From Terribacillus halophilus (GTDB lineage: Bacteria; Bacillota; Bacilli; Bacillales; Amphibacillaceae), in contig NZ_LT727817.1 in the NCBI RefSeq assembly GCF_900162685.1, positions 1 to 55,508 on the forward strand: a stretch of 55,508 bases of DNA, read 5' to 3'. How positions within the stretch are numbered: the first letter of the stretch is position 1; each line of letters begins with the position of its first letter. The position numbers were made by a program, and so were the translations under genes. Positions 10,973-19,905 of the stretch are shown in pieces. Below the pieces are notes generated by a model. That model searched no databases. It saw nothing but the letters and a program-made list of their open reading frames with translations, and was not told where the DNA came from.

Positions 10973-11905
10973 TTATTGCAGCAAGTAAAGCACATAACAA
11001 ACGAAACCATAACTACTTAATAACAAACACTCACCAATTCCCGCTTTCCGCTTAGACCGTCTTGCAGGCGGCACCTGTTTTGCTACAGCTGCAGGGACCT
11101 TTTGCTTCATAAGTAATTTCATCATGTCTTGTTTCATTGCGACGCTGGTTGGGTATTTCCCTGTCAAGGCTTTTTCAAGAATTGGGCGCAGATGACCGGC
11201 ACGGGTTAAGGCCTTCTTCAGCGTCACTTTTGGTGCTTCCCCTTTTTTGAATCTGTTCCCATGTATAACTTCTAATGCCGTCATCGCAAGCGCAAATAAG
11301 TCATATGTTGGTTCTGCTTTTCTGCTGCCCATTCCCCAATGGCCGCGATCGTAGAATTCAGTATATTCCTTAATCGCACGTCCTATTTGGGTAGTGCCTC
11401 CTACATCGACCCAGCGAAGCCGAATTGGATTATCACTCACAACCAGGTTATCCAATTTCAAATCTCCAAATACCCAGCCTGCTTGGTGAAGATAATCGAG
11501 ATCCTCAAGCAGTCCAAGCAGCAGTACTGGAAGCCATTCAGGTCCTTTCTTCTTAACATAGTCATCCAACCGGCTGCCTTGAATATATTCCATAACATAA
11601 AAAGTATATAGTTTTCCGCTGGGACTGCTATAATCATCTGTCTCAAGCAAACAAGGTCCGAGGAAATGACCCTGGACCTTTTTCAGTGACTGCAACACAT
11701 TCACTTCCATTGTTATTGAGGTACGCTTATCACTGATTTTCAAGGCAGCTTGAGCACCATTTCTCTCTGTCAGGTAGACAGAACCAATCGCACCGCTTCC
11801 GAGTTTGCGGAGAAGCGGATAAGTTCCGCCATGCCATTTCCCTGTCAAGCGCATGCCAGATCGCAAATCAGTTGCCGAACTCTTCATATTCGGAGATTCT
11901 GTCAT
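10973..11905 (-). CDS. yabT: Sporulation-associated Ser/Thr kinase YabT
   Basis: Hanks-type kinase, in B. subtilis membrane-anchored at the asymmetric septum and activated by DNA binding. It shows a glycine-rich loop (KLGSGAIGSVYL), catalytic loop GDLKLDNL and VDVGG in place of DFG; the HRD histidine/arginine pair is lacking, as in B. subtilis YabT. A basic linker (ARRSKRKAG) and one C-terminal hydrophobic segment of about 20 residues end the protein. The start at 11905 has AAAGGAG nine bases upstream; it overlaps yabS by 38 bp. Confidence 0.9.
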   Translation of the reverse strand: MTESPNMKSSATDLRSGMRLTGKWHGGTYPLLRKLGSGAIGSVYLTERNGAQAALKISDKRTSITMEVNVLQSLKKVQGHFLGPCLLETDDYSSPSGKLYTFYVMEYIQGSRLDDYVKKKGPEWLPVLLLGLLEDLDYLHQAGWVFGDLKLDNLVVSDNPIRLRWVDVGGTTQIGRAIKEYTEFYDRGHWGMGSRKAEPTYDLFALAMTALEVIHGNRFKKGEAPKVTLKKALTRAGHLRPILEKALTGKYPTSVAMKQDMMKLLMKQKVPAAVAKQVPPARRSKRKAGIGECLLLSSYGFVCYVLYLLQ

Positions 11906-12608
11906 TTGCTTTGCTCCTTTGCAGCGATTGACGGCTGAATTCATGTAATGCTTCGCGAAGCGCTGGACCAGTCGGTGTCACACCGCCCGTTGCAAGCTTA
12001 GGAAACACAGAAGATACATTCTCAAGCCGTTCGGTCCAATCCATTATTTTTACGGCTGCATCCCTTTTCCCTGGAAAGCCGAAGATAACAAATTTATTTT
12101 GTCCTTGCCGCGCATTCATACTAATGGAAAGGTCAATTAATGCTTCTTTCACAACTGGAAGTTTATGATGCATGCTGGCACTTGTGTCGACAAGAATTAG
12201 AACTTCCAGATTCGCCGTCTCACTAATCTCCTCGACAACCTCCAGTACATCGCCGCGTTTTTCTGGAGGCAAATCATCTAATGTATTACCCTTGCCAAGA
12301 ATTTGCTTTAGTTCTTGATTAACAACTCCTTCTATTGTTTGTGTCATCGCCTGCTTTGTGACCATCTGAACGGTTTCTGTCAAAGCTTGTTTGTAAATAA
12401 GCTGACTCACACCGCCCCCAGCTTTAGCTATGTTCTCTACTTCAGCTAAACTGAGCGACTGCTCTGTCTGTCCCTCTTCTAAAATTCCAATCACATTAAC
12501 GGTTATATGCTGGGCATAAGCTAAGGCTGCGACAGCTGAAGGGTCTTCCCCGCGGTTGGAGCATCCATCTGTAAGTAACAGGATTTGTTTGAGTGTGCTT
12601 GGTTTCAT
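11868..12608 (-). CDS. yabS: von Willebrand factor A domain protein YabS
   Basis: Conserved in spore formers, with no established biochemical role. The 246-residue protein has an N-terminal LLLTDGCSNRGEDP segment and a second VWA-like region with an intact MIDAS motif DTSASM near residue 142, plus TGGVTPTGPALREA. It lies between spoIIE and yabT as in B. subtilis, and the overlapping yabT start suggests joint expression during sporulation. Confidence 0.9.
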   Translation of the reverse strand: MKPSTLKQILLLTDGCSNRGEDPSAVAALAYAQHITVNVIGILEEGQTEQSLSLAEVENIAKAGGGVSQLIYKQALTETVQMVTKQAMTQTIEGVVNQELKQILGKGNTLDDLPPEKRGDVLEVVEEISETANLEVLILVDTSASMHHKLPVVKEALIDLSISMNARQGQNKFVIFGFPGKRDAAVKIMDWTERLENVSSVFPKLATGGVTPTGPALREALHEFSRQSLQRSKANDRISEYEEFGN

Positions 12609-12671
12609 CGTTATCCCTCTTCTCCATTCGTTATCTCCATCATCGACTGGAAAAGAAGAAAATATACGTTT

Positions 12672-15131
12672 CTATGCCTCTCTCACATCGTTTTTATAAG
12701 TAGAGATGGAGGCCCATTCCGGCATATTTCGATCAATAGCCGCTACCATCACCGTCATGTCATCCTCAATCTCCCCTGCTCGATTGCGAACAACCTCCTC
12801 CAGCAGCAAATCAGCCATTTCCTGCGGTACAGTTGTGCTCATCTCTCTAATTTTGCGTTTCAGCCAAATATCTATATTTTCTATATGCCGCGGTGACTCG
12901 AAGATGCCATCACTCATCATGACGAGCAAATCTCCCGGCTGTAGCTGCTCCTGTACGACATCTACTTCAAGATCTTGCACGATACCGATAGGTAGATTGC
13001 CGGACTCTATTTTAATGACCTGATCACCGCGCTTGATGAAGCTAGGTGTCGATCCGATTTTTAGGAATTGGACAGCTGCATCATGTAAATCAATTACTGC
13101 AAGGTCCAATGTTGCGAATATCTCTTCACTCGATCTTAAGGAGAGGATAGAATTAATGGATTTAATTGCTACTTCCTCTCGGATCCCCGACTGCAGTATT
13201 TGCTGCAGCAAACGCAGTGTTTCTGTACTCTCTTCATGTGCTCGATCTCCATTGCCCATTCCATCACTGATTGCAACTGCGTACTTGCCCGCCCCTAGTT
13301 CGATCGTAGAATAACTGTCTCCCGATACGAACCCCCCACCTTTTGCCGCATGCGCAACGCCTGTATCGACAACAAATTTCTTGATGGAAGAAAAGGCCAA
13401 GAAACAAGACTTGTCCGGAAACTCTGCTATCTCTTCCTTCGTCACAACGACAGTCTCCCCTAGAATGTCGGATAAGATTGGACCAATAAGTTTCTGTCCT
13501 TCCCCATGATAACCAGCTATAGATATGTGCATCTCTACGTCAATGCTTCCCTTCGTAAGAGAGAATACATCGAGTTTCTCCACAACTAAACCAGCCGCCT
13601 TCAGTGCAGCCATTATCTCTACTTCTTGTTGTTCATGGTTTTCTTTTTCTTTTACAATCTCTTTAGCGAAATCCTCCATAACTTCGGATACGCCGGTTAA
13701 TTGATCGGCGACAAATCGGCGGCTTTCCTCTACTTGCCGGCGCAGCATTTGATTTGCTTGGTAGAAACTCAGCTCATGCTTCATCGTTTCAACCACTTTC
13801 TTCGATTTAACACAGTGCGATTCCAGGTTTCTCTCCAGCAGCTTATTCGGCGACCCGCCGCCCTCCATATCTTCCTTCAAACTTTCCATCAGCTGATAGG
13901 TTCGGTCAAATTGCTGCGCCCCCCAGCAGCGATCTTTTTTAAAGCATAGCTGACATGTTTGCTCCGTTACATTGCCCAGCAGAAAATCAGTCTCCCGGTC
14001 ACGCATTTCTTCTGCTGCACGATTAGGAGTCGTAAAGCTTTTCGCTAAAGCATGAAACACATTTGAAAATTGCTGTACACGACTGGCCGTCACATCCCGG
14101 ACCTTTTGCAAGTATTGCTCCTGCTCTTGATTATGTTCGGCAGTTCCTGGCACAAAACGAGACATACGCCGGATCCAGCTGTCCGGTGTCAATACCAGAA
14201 GCAGAATACTAATGGCTGATGCAAGCAAAGATGGATACACTTCCTGCAATCCTTGCTCTTGCCCGTACAGACCAATCAGCAAAGTTCCAATTACAAGACC
14301 AATACTTACGCCGAATTTCTTTCCGTCTTTTAATAACCCGCCAAGCAGACCAGCAAATGCCAACAGGCTCATCTGATAAAGACTGGCAACATTGGCTAAA
14401 CTCAAAATCAGCCCTGCAACTACACCTACCGTCGAACCCATTGCTGCTCCCCCAATTAAAGCAAGCAGCAAGACAAAGTACCGGGAGAAGATTTGCTCAA
14501 TGCCAGCTCCTTGTATCTGCCAACCGATCGTACCAGTGAGCACCGAAGCGAGTAAGATGATTAAGCAAACAATTTCTTCATTCTTTAATGCTGGATAATA
14601 TCTTTTAACGGATAATAACGGAAGACTTTGCATAAAGATGATAAAGAGCACAGAACCTAGAATCCCTTCGACGCCGATCATCATCCAATCGAAGCTGGAT
14701 AAGGTATGTTCATAAGCAAGCGTCAGCATCCTAGGTAAGGCACTGGCCAAAAAGACGAGCACCGCTAAGACTCGAACTTGGTGCGGTATCTTTTTGCATA
14801 TTGCTGCTAAGAAGTAGAGAACGAATGCAGCACCCGCTACATAGAGACCATGTGTCCATTGGTAGCTGCAAGCCCCCGCAATGGTTGCCAACGTAATCGG
14901 CAGCATCTTTTTTCGCCTTGTCAGCCATATGGATGCTAGAAATGCTGCTGCAAACGGCGAGACAGTTGTCAAAACGACAGCTCGTCCTAACAAGAATCCA
15001 ACAAGCGCCAAAAGCCATGCCTTCTCAATTAATAGAAGCTTCGCGAGTTCAATCCCCTTCTTCTTCCAATTATCCAGCCGCTTCTGTTCTACTCCATAGA
15101 TGCCCCATTTTTTTCTCGATACTGTCTCCAT
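12672..15131 (-). CDS. spoIIE: Stage II sporulation protein E, PP2C phosphatase
   Basis: Dephosphorylates SpoIIAA at the polar septum to release sigma-F in the forespore. The N-terminal third contains about ten hydrophobic segments, a central region has the CXXC-type pair TCQLCFKKDRC, and the C-terminal third is a PP2C domain with DGMGNG and DDMTVMVAAID. ATG 15131 (METVSRKK) gives 819 residues, close to B. subtilis (about 827); the open frame to 15260 crosses the predicted promoter and so is not coding. Flanked upstream by a Spo0A-type promoter. Confidence 0.97.
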   Translation of the reverse strand: METVSRKKWGIYGVEQKRLDNWKKKGIELAKLLLIEKAWLLALVGFLLGRAVVLTTVSPFAAAFLASIWLTRRKKMLPITLATIAGACSYQWTHGLYVAGAAFVLYFLAAICKKIPHQVRVLAVLVFLASALPRMLTLAYEHTLSSFDWMMIGVEGILGSVLFIIFMQSLPLLSVKRYYPALKNEEIVCLIILLASVLTGTIGWQIQGAGIEQIFSRYFVLLLALIGGAAMGSTVGVVAGLILSLANVASLYQMSLLAFAGLLGGLLKDGKKFGVSIGLVIGTLLIGLYGQEQGLQEVYPSLLASAISILLLVLTPDSWIRRMSRFVPGTAEHNQEQEQYLQKVRDVTASRVQQFSNVFHALAKSFTTPNRAAEEMRDRETDFLLGNVTEQTCQLCFKKDRCWGAQQFDRTYQLMESLKEDMEGGGSPNKLLERNLESHCVKSKKVVETMKHELSFYQANQMLRRQVEESRRFVADQLTGVSEVMEDFAKEIVKEKENHEQQEVEIMAALKAAGLVVEKLDVFSLTKGSIDVEMHISIAGYHGEGQKLIGPILSDILGETVVVTKEEIAEFPDKSCFLAFSSIKKFVVDTGVAHAAKGGGFVSGDSYSTIELGAGKYAVAISDGMGNGDRAHEESTETLRLLQQILQSGIREEVAIKSINSILSLRSSEEIFATLDLAVIDLHDAAVQFLKIGSTPSFIKRGDQVIKIESGNLPIGIVQDLEVDVVQEQLQPGDLLVMMSDGIFESPRHIENIDIWLKRKIREMSTTVPQEMADLLLEEVVRNRAGEIEDDMTVMVAAIDRNMPEWASISTYKNDVREA

Positions 15132-15218
15132 TACATTGAACACTCCTATCCTCAATTTGCCGAGGCTCTGTGTACATACTATGGTAATCCCCGGGACAAA
15201 CTCTTTTTGATTAATGTC

Positions 15219-15284
15219 ATTTAACCACACCTCTCTTTCACAATTTGTCAAAAGAACCAATGCAAACCGAAAAACATTTCGACT
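15219..15284 (-). promoter_or_regulatory. spoIIE promoter, Spo0A-activated type
   Basis: Minus-strand -35 TTGACA (15246-15251) and a -10-like TTAAAT (15219-15224), separated by 21 bp. This over-long spacing is the hallmark of Spo0A-dependent sigma-A promoters such as B. subtilis spoIIE and spoIIG. Two one-mismatch 0A boxes accompany it: TGTCAAA (15246-15252, overlapping the -35) and TTCGACT (15278-15284). The rest of 15285-15430 shows no gene. Confidence 0.65.
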
Positions 15285-15435
15285 TATTCCCGTGCCTTTT
15301 CACGAGCTTCAACACCTCTAAGACAACAACAGCTCTTTTACGTCAATTTCTGTTGTCGTAACGAGTTCAGCTATTGGGTCTCTTGTCAGAAAACATTTAC
15401 TTTTTTAAGGAAGCGTTTACCGCAAAACTTCTTTA

Positions 15436-15463
15436 TTGCATTTTAATAAAAAGGGAGTAGAAT
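15436..15463 (+). promoter_or_regulatory. marR operon promoter
   Basis: -35 TTGCAT (15436-15441) and -10 TAGAAT (15458-15463), with a 16-bp spacer, directly upstream of the palindromic operator. Confidence 0.6.
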
Positions 15464-15478
15464 AGTTCATACTGAAAC

Positions 15479-15494
15479 AGTTCGCATGCGAACT
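15479..15494 (+). promoter_or_regulatory. Palindromic operator of the MarR regulator
   Basis: AGTTCGCATGCGAACT is a perfect 16-bp palindrome about 15 bp past the -10. A half-site copy (ATAGTTCAT) lies just upstream at 15462-15470. Position and symmetry fit autorepression by the adjacent MarR protein (inference). Confidence 0.75.
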
Positions 15495-15511
15495 ATTTTT
15501 TTGTTGAGGGG

Positions 15512-15967
15512 ATGACAACTTTGACTGATGAGGAAAAGATCAGCCAAGTTATTCAATCGTTTCGCTGCTTGAATCAAGCTTTTCATAAGCAGTTTTGGCA
15601 TAATGCTGACCAATTGGGTGTGACTGTCGTACAGCTCCACATTCTAAAAGTATTGGCGGACGAGCCTGGAACTGGCTTGAATGAACTTGCGCACAAAGTG
15701 AATGCAAGCAAGAGTACAGTAAGTGAAACGGTTGAAAGGCTTGTACAAGCTGACCTGGTAAAACGAGAGCGTTCAACACACGACCGGCGCGCTATCGTTC
15801 TGTCGCTGACTCCAAAGGGGCTGGAGCAGAAGAAGACAGCATACCGAGCCTACTTGCAAAGATTGGGGAACATTTCAAACTTCAGCACGGAGGAAATAGA
15901 GACATTAATGTCGCTTCACCGCCGTTTGCTTAACAAGATAACAACTCAAGGAGATGAAACAACATGA
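15512..15967 (+). CDS. MarR family transcriptional regulator
   Basis: A 151-residue winged-helix repressor with LHILKVLADEPGTGLNELAHKVNASKSTVSETVERLV as recognition region (stated here in outline: helix-turn-helix about 45-80) and the wing DRRAIVLSLTPKG. It probably controls the multidrug exporter it overlaps by 4 bp, and itself. Start choice is open: ATG 15512 lies directly against the GAGGGG ribosome site, while TTG 15521, three codons later, has ideal spacing, so translation may begin there. The pair resembles mdtR-mdtP or lmrAB-type resistance operons; absent at this place in B. subtilis. Confidence 0.9.
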   Translation: MTTLTDEEKISQVIQSFRCLNQAFHKQFWHNADQLGVTVVQLHILKVLADEPGTGLNELAHKVNASKSTVSETVERLVQADLVKRERSTHDRRAIVLSLTPKGLEQKKTAYRAYLQRLGNISNFSTEEIETLMSLHRRLLNKITTQGDETT

Positions 15968-17466
15968 AAGATCGTTCTGCCTATGTAGATCCGAAAACGA
16001 TTAACAAAGGTCCGATCATAGCCATCATGGTTTTAGGTGCTTTTGTAGCTATCCTAAACCAAACATTGATGAATATCGCACTGCCCGTTATGATGAAGGA
16101 TCTAGAAATCGAAGAAAATACAGCCCAGTGGCTGACAACAGCATTTATGCTAGTTAACGGTATCTTAATTCCTATTACTGCTTTCTTTATGGAAAGATTC
16201 TCAACACGTAAATTATTTATCACAGCAATGAGCTTGTTTGCACTTGGAACTCTCATTTGCGGAGTTGGACCTGATTTCACAACCATCTTAATTGGTCGTA
16301 TCATACAGGCTGCCGGCGCTGGTATTATGATGCCATTGCTATTCAATACAGTATTAAGTCTCTTCCCAATTGAAAAACGAGGAAGTGCAATGGGACTAAT
16401 CGGTCTTGCGATGATGTTTGCGCCAGCAGTAGGGCCTACACTATCCGGGTTAATCGTTCAAAGTGCATCTTGGAGATGGTTATTCTTTATCATCCTGCCA
16501 ATTGCTCTTATTGATGTAATTTTAGCTATTTTCGTATTGCGTAATGTAACGAAGACACAAAAGTCATCTGTTGATATTCTATCTGTCCTTCTTTCTACTA
16601 TTGGATTTGGCGGACTATTATACGGCTTTAGTGTTGCTGGTGATAAAGGCTGGGATTCGACAGAAGTTATTACAACATTAGCTGTAGGCGCAGTTGCCTT
16701 AGTCATCTTCATTACACGCCAGTTGATGATGAAAAAGCCGATGCTGGAATTCCGTGTATTTAAATACTGGATGTTCTCTCTATCAACAGCAATCAATGTC
16801 GTTGTTACAATGGCAATGTTTGCGGCGATGCTATTAATTCCTATTTTCACGCAGAATATGCTTGGCTACACACCTCTTGAATCAGGCTTACTGCTATTGC
16901 CCGGTGCATTAGTATCTGCAATTATGTCGCCTATTACTGGTAAGTTATTTGATAAGATTGGCGCTCGTCCACTTGCTTTAATTGGACTTTTGATCACGAC
17001 TATTACAACTTACTTCCTAAGCACATTAACAATCGATACGACGTATACGTATATGATGACTGTTTATACATTCCGCATGATCGGTGTATCGATGGTTATG
17101 ATGCCAATCATGACAGCAGGTTTGAACCAGCTGCCAAAACGTTATTATGCACACGGTACAGCAATGGCAAACACATTGCGTCAGATGGCTGGTGCAATCG
17201 GTACAGCATTACTTGTTACTGTATTCTCTAACCAAACAAAAGAGCATGTTACAGATATGGTGACATCTGGTACACCACAGCAGCAAGCTACTTTGCTTGG
17301 TTCAATCGAAGGTATCAATGATGCATTCTGGATTGCCACATTAATTGCTGGTGTTGGCTTCCTGCTTTCATTCTTCTTGAAAAAAGTTCGTCCTGCAGAT
17401 GAGATTGAAGAAGAACAGACTAATGCTACTACAACACCTATCGGCAAACCTTCCGAAACACATTAA
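15964..17466 (+). CDS. Multidrug MFS exporter, DHA2 (EmrB/QacA) family
   Basis: A 500-residue proton-driven exporter with about 14 predicted TM segments. DHA2 traits include the N-terminal NQTLMNIALPVMMKDL segment, WLTTAFMLV and GRIIQAAGAGIMMP (motif C region). ATGA overlap with the MarR gene and AAGGAG upstream of ATG show coupling. A strong shared terminator ends the operon. Substrate is unknown; the arrangement suggests drug-inducible export. Confidence 0.9.
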   Translation: MKDRSAYVDPKTINKGPIIAIMVLGAFVAILNQTLMNIALPVMMKDLEIEENTAQWLTTAFMLVNGILIPITAFFMERFSTRKLFITAMSLFALGTLICGVGPDFTTILIGRIIQAAGAGIMMPLLFNTVLSLFPIEKRGSAMGLIGLAMMFAPAVGPTLSGLIVQSASWRWLFFIILPIALIDVILAIFVLRNVTKTQKSSVDILSVLLSTIGFGGLLYGFSVAGDKGWDSTEVITTLAVGAVALVIFITRQLMMKKPMLEFRVFKYWMFSLSTAINVVVTMAMFAAMLLIPIFTQNMLGYTPLESGLLLLPGALVSAIMSPITGKLFDKIGARPLALIGLLITTITTYFLSTLTIDTTYTYMMTVYTFRMIGVSMVMMPIMTAGLNQLPKRYYAHGTAMANTLRQMAGAIGTALLVTVFSNQTKEHVTDMVTSGTPQQQATLLGSIEGINDAFWIATLIAGVGFLLSFFLKKVRPADEIEEEQTNATTTPIGKPSETH

Positions 17467-17469
17467 ACG

Positions 17470-17505
17470 AAAAAACCTGCATCCTTGATTGGATGCAGGT
17501 TTTTT
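17470..17505. terminator. Bidirectional terminator
   Basis: AAAAAACCTGCATCC, TTGATT loop, GGATGCAGGTTTTTT: T-rich on both strands, serving the exporter (+) and the phosphatase gene (-). Confidence 0.93.
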
Positions 17506-18075
17506 CTATATATTCGTCAGATGGTCGGCAAGATTGTAATTATGCATTTTCCATTTATCATCAATAAACTGAATGTTGCTTAAGCACGCATTCACAAGGC
17601 GTGTATTTTCGATGTCGTATTCCCCATCAGATATGGTAGCTAGAATGGCAGAGATTACTGCTCCATGTGCAACTAGCAGCACTTTCTTCTCTCCATACTT
17701 CACATTTACTTCCTGCAAGGCTTGCATTACTCGTTCCACCAGGGCATCCCATGTTTCCATACCCGGAAAGTCCCAGCTAGGATACTTGGCCTCACGCTCT
17801 TCTCTTGTAAGCCCTTCTGCTTCGCCAAACCCTCGTTCGACAAACCCTTTCATCTCGACGAGCGGAAGCTGTAAAGACTCATTAATGATATCTGCTGTTT
17901 TCCTTGCACGTTTCATCGGACTAGCGATGATTAGATCATAATCACTGCCTGCCAGGTAATCACGAGTTGCCTGTGCCTGCTTTATTCCTGTTTCATTCAA
18001 TGGTATGTCGGTGCTTCCTTGTACTTTGCCAAGCTTATTCCAATCCGTTTCTCCATGTCTTACAAGGCAAATCAC
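17506..18075 (-). CDS. Histidine phosphatase family protein
   Basis: Phosphoglycerate-mutase-like phosphatase. It has the RHGETDW catalytic histidine motif at the N-terminus, ASPMKRARKTA, the ERGFGEAEG acid segment and the second histidine in VAHGAV. GTG 18075 (VICLVRHG) with GGGAGGGG six bases upstream is the likely start and gives 189 residues; the frame extends to 18129 without a ribosome site. The length fits PhoE/YhfR-type broad-specificity phosphatases. It is not part of this cluster in B. subtilis. Confidence 0.88.
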   Translation of the reverse strand: MICLVRHGETDWNKLGKVQGSTDIPLNETGIKQAQATRDYLAGSDYDLIIASPMKRARKTADIINESLQLPLVEMKGFVERGFGEAEGLTREEREAKYPSWDFPGMETWDALVERVMQALQEVNVKYGEKKVLLVAHGAVISAILATISDGEYDIENTRLVNACLSNIQFIDDKWKMHNYNLADHLTNI

Positions 18076-18148
18076 ATTGATCCCCTCCCAATAAACTATA
18101 TTCCTACTATACCGTATTCTTAACAGCAAACGAATAATAATTTTATTA

Positions 18149-18177
18149 TTGACATATAGTATAGGCTGGTGTATTAT
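18149..18177 (+). promoter_or_regulatory. tRNA-Met promoter
   Basis: -35 TTGACA (18149-18154), 17-bp spacer, -10 TATTAT (18172-18177), about 30 bp before the tRNA gene. Confidence 0.85.
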
Positions 18178-18207
18178 ATTACTTGTGTCTGAAACAAATA
18201 TTGTTAT

Positions 18208-18281
18208 GGCGGTGTAGCTCAGCTGGCTAGAGCGTACGGTTCATACCCGTGAGGTCGGGGGTTCGATCCCCTCCGCCGCTA
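18208..18281 (+). tRNA. tRNA-Met (CAT anticodon)
   Basis: 74 nt folding as a cloverleaf: D arm AGCTC..GAGC, anticodon stem ACGG/CCGT with loop TTCATAC, T arm GGGGG-TTCGATC-CCCTC. It begins GGCGGTG and matches my memory of the Bacillus elongator tRNA-Met rather than initiator tRNA. No 3' CCA is encoded. B. subtilis also has a tRNA-Met between yabR and spoIIE. It is a single-gene unit with its own promoter and terminator, opposite to its neighbours. Confidence 0.95.
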
Positions 18282-18288
18282 TCCCTAA

Positions 18289-18322
18289 AACAAGGAATGC
18301 ATAATGCATTCCTTGTTTTTTT
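18289..18322 (+). terminator. tRNA-Met terminator
   Basis: AACAAGGAATGCA/TGCATTCCTTGTT hairpin with TTTTTTT tail directly after the tRNA. Confidence 0.93.
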
Positions 18323-18342
18323 ATATAAAAATGTATACAAAG

Positions 18343-18372
18343 AAAAAACCGAATGCTCGCAAGCATCCGGTC
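18343..18372 (-). terminator. yabR terminator
   Basis: Minus strand: ACCGGATGCT, TGCG loop, AGCATTCGGT, then TTTTTC. Confidence 0.85.
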
Positions 18373-18429
18373 AATCGTTTTATATCTTAAGATTTGCATT
18401 TTTATCAAATCCCAATATAGACAGCAAGT

Positions 18430-18843
18430 TTAACCTTTTTTAGCGCCTCTGCCACCGCGTTTTGCTTCTGTGTGTTTCTTAAGGGACGCCAAACGGTCCT
18501 CTGAATCCTTCAAGAAGCGATTCATTTTTGCTTCGAAAGTTTCCGTACGTTCACGGCCACCACCATGATTGGACCCTCTATTATTGTTGTTACGGCGTGC
18601 TGGAGGCGGATTATCTTTTGCTTTCTTAATAGAAAGCCCAATCTTTCCGTCCTTTTCATTAATAACTTTGACTGTGATCATGTCACCAACAGACAAATGT
18701 TCATTAATGTCTTTCACATAATTATCGGCAACCTCACTAATATGCACAAGACCTGTAGATCCGCCTGGCAGTTCTACGAATGCACCGAAATTAGTAATAC
18801 CTGTTACCTTACCCTGATACTTGCTGCCTACTTCAATTGACAT
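18430..18843 (-). CDS. yabR: S1-domain RNA-binding protein YabR
   Basis: A 137-residue protein with one S1/OB RNA-binding domain (about 1-72: GSKYQGKVTGITNFGAFVELPGG and VHISEVADNYV) followed by a disordered basic tail rich in Arg, Asn and Gly. Similar to general stress protein 13 and the S1 repeats of polynucleotide phosphorylase. Function in the cell is not established; it follows divIC as in B. subtilis. Confidence 0.92.
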   Translation of the reverse strand: MSIEVGSKYQGKVTGITNFGAFVELPGGSTGLVHISEVADNYVKDINEHLSVGDMITVKVINEKDGKIGLSIKKAKDNPPPARRNNNNRGSNHGGGRERTETFEAKMNRFLKDSEDRLASLKKHTEAKRGGRGAKKG

Positions 18844-18917
18844 AAAAAAAATGCTCCTCCTTAAAGTTTGAAAGAAATATACTACTTATATATTATATAA
18901 AAGCTTGGAAAAGGGTG

Positions 18918-19298
18918 TCAATAAGAGGGCTCCTCTTCGGTGATCTTAAATATCGTTTCACCGTCTTTTGAATAAAAATAGTTCGTTCTGGCTATTTCCA
19001 GTACGTAGCTCTTATCATTCAGAAGCTCAATCTCTTCTTTCAGTTCCTCTTCCTTCTTTTGTAAACTAGCCAACTCTTCTTGTTTCTCTTTGTATTCAGA
19101 CTGCTTTGCTGTATAGACACCTCGTTGGTGAATATGAAAGGCTATCATCAGTCCAAGCAGAACAACTGCAAAAGCGGCGAACAAGATTAAACGCCGAAAG
19201 AGTCTTTTTTGTTTTTTCCGCTGCCGTTCTGTATATGCGTCGTATTTTTTCGTATAGCTGGACTCCATCTTTGTTACGTTCCGTTTCTGTCTTGCCAC
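18918..19298 (-). CDS. divIC: Cell division protein DivIC
   Basis: Septum formation protein acting with FtsL and DivIB. It has a short basic cytoplasmic part, one TM helix near residues 35-55 (LILFAAFAVVLLGLMIAF) and an extracytoplasmic coiled coil ending with the conserved YVLEIARTNYFYSKDGE. GTG 19298 with AGGAGG ten bases upstream gives 126 residues, equal to the family; the ATG at 19334 lies inside yabQ and lacks a ribosome site. Confidence 0.93.
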   Translation of the reverse strand: MARQKRNVTKMESSYTKKYDAYTERQRKKQKRLFRRLILFAAFAVVLLGLMIAFHIHQRGVYTAKQSEYKEKQEELASLQKKEEELKEEIELLNDKSYVLEIARTNYFYSKDGETIFKITEEEPSY

Positions 19299-19305
19299 GC
19301 CAGTT

Positions 19306-19905
19306 TTACCTCCTTGATCTGCGCAGTGAATCATAAACCTTTGTTGCTATATTCTTCATTCTACTATAGATACCTGCTAAAATGGAGTAAATTTTTCGGT
19401 ACTTCTTTGGTGTCAGCTTCCAAATCAACCGTCCTAAGATACGTATCGGGTACAATAGGATAATGAAAAGCAGCCAAACAAACTTCCATACCAGTGTGAG
19501 TAATCCCCCAGCCAGCATAAGCAGCCCTTGCAGAAGCCATCGGATTGGCGTCAGAACAAGTACATACAAGATGCGTTTGGCGATGAAAATTATCCTGTAA
19601 ATCACACGAATAAGCCATTCGAGCACACGCCGATAGCTTGTCTGAAATAGAGCTCGATATCCTGCGAAGCCGCATATTAGTGCTAGAAGAATATAAAAAC
19701 GCATTTCTCCCTGATTTACCTGAAACAGCAGGAAGAATAGCAGCAATGCCTGCAGCAGCCAGAATCCGCATTCCATAACATATCGCATGATGACCTGTCT
19801 CTTCCAGTGCCGTTCAAAGCGGCGGAATGTATCCATGGCTGCTCCAAGATAAATTCCGCCGGCAATCATCGACACAATGGTTAGGAACTGGACGGTAAGC
19901 GTCAT
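19306..19905 (-). CDS. yabQ: Spore cortex biosynthesis protein YabQ
   Basis: Polytopic membrane protein needed for spore cortex formation and located in the outer forespore membrane in B. subtilis. The 199 residues contain five or six hydrophobic segments (about 5-22, 40-60, 67-85, 98-118, 125-155) and a basic C-terminus. It overlaps yabP by 4 bp, and divIC follows at 7 bp. Confidence 0.92.
   Translation of the reverse strand: MTLTVQFLTIVSMIAGGIYLGAAMDTFRRFERHWKRQVIMRYVMECGFWLLQALLLFFLLFQVNQGEMRFYILLALICGFAGYRALFQTSYRRVLEWLIRVIYRIIFIAKRILYVLVLTPIRWLLQGLLMLAGGLLTLVWKFVWLLFIILLYPIRILGRLIWKLTPKKYRKIYSILAGIYSRMKNIATKVYDSLRRSRR

Noticed and set aside
15132-15260. Extended N-terminus of spoIIE
   Set aside because: The extra codons overlap the predicted promoter region and have no counterpart in SpoIIE proteins; ATG 15131 has a ribosome site.
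15407-15421. cre (CcpA)-like site AAGGAAGCGTTTACC upstream of the marR promoter
   Set aside because: Two mismatches at fixed positions of the cre consensus and no carbon-catabolic gene nearby; could be chance.
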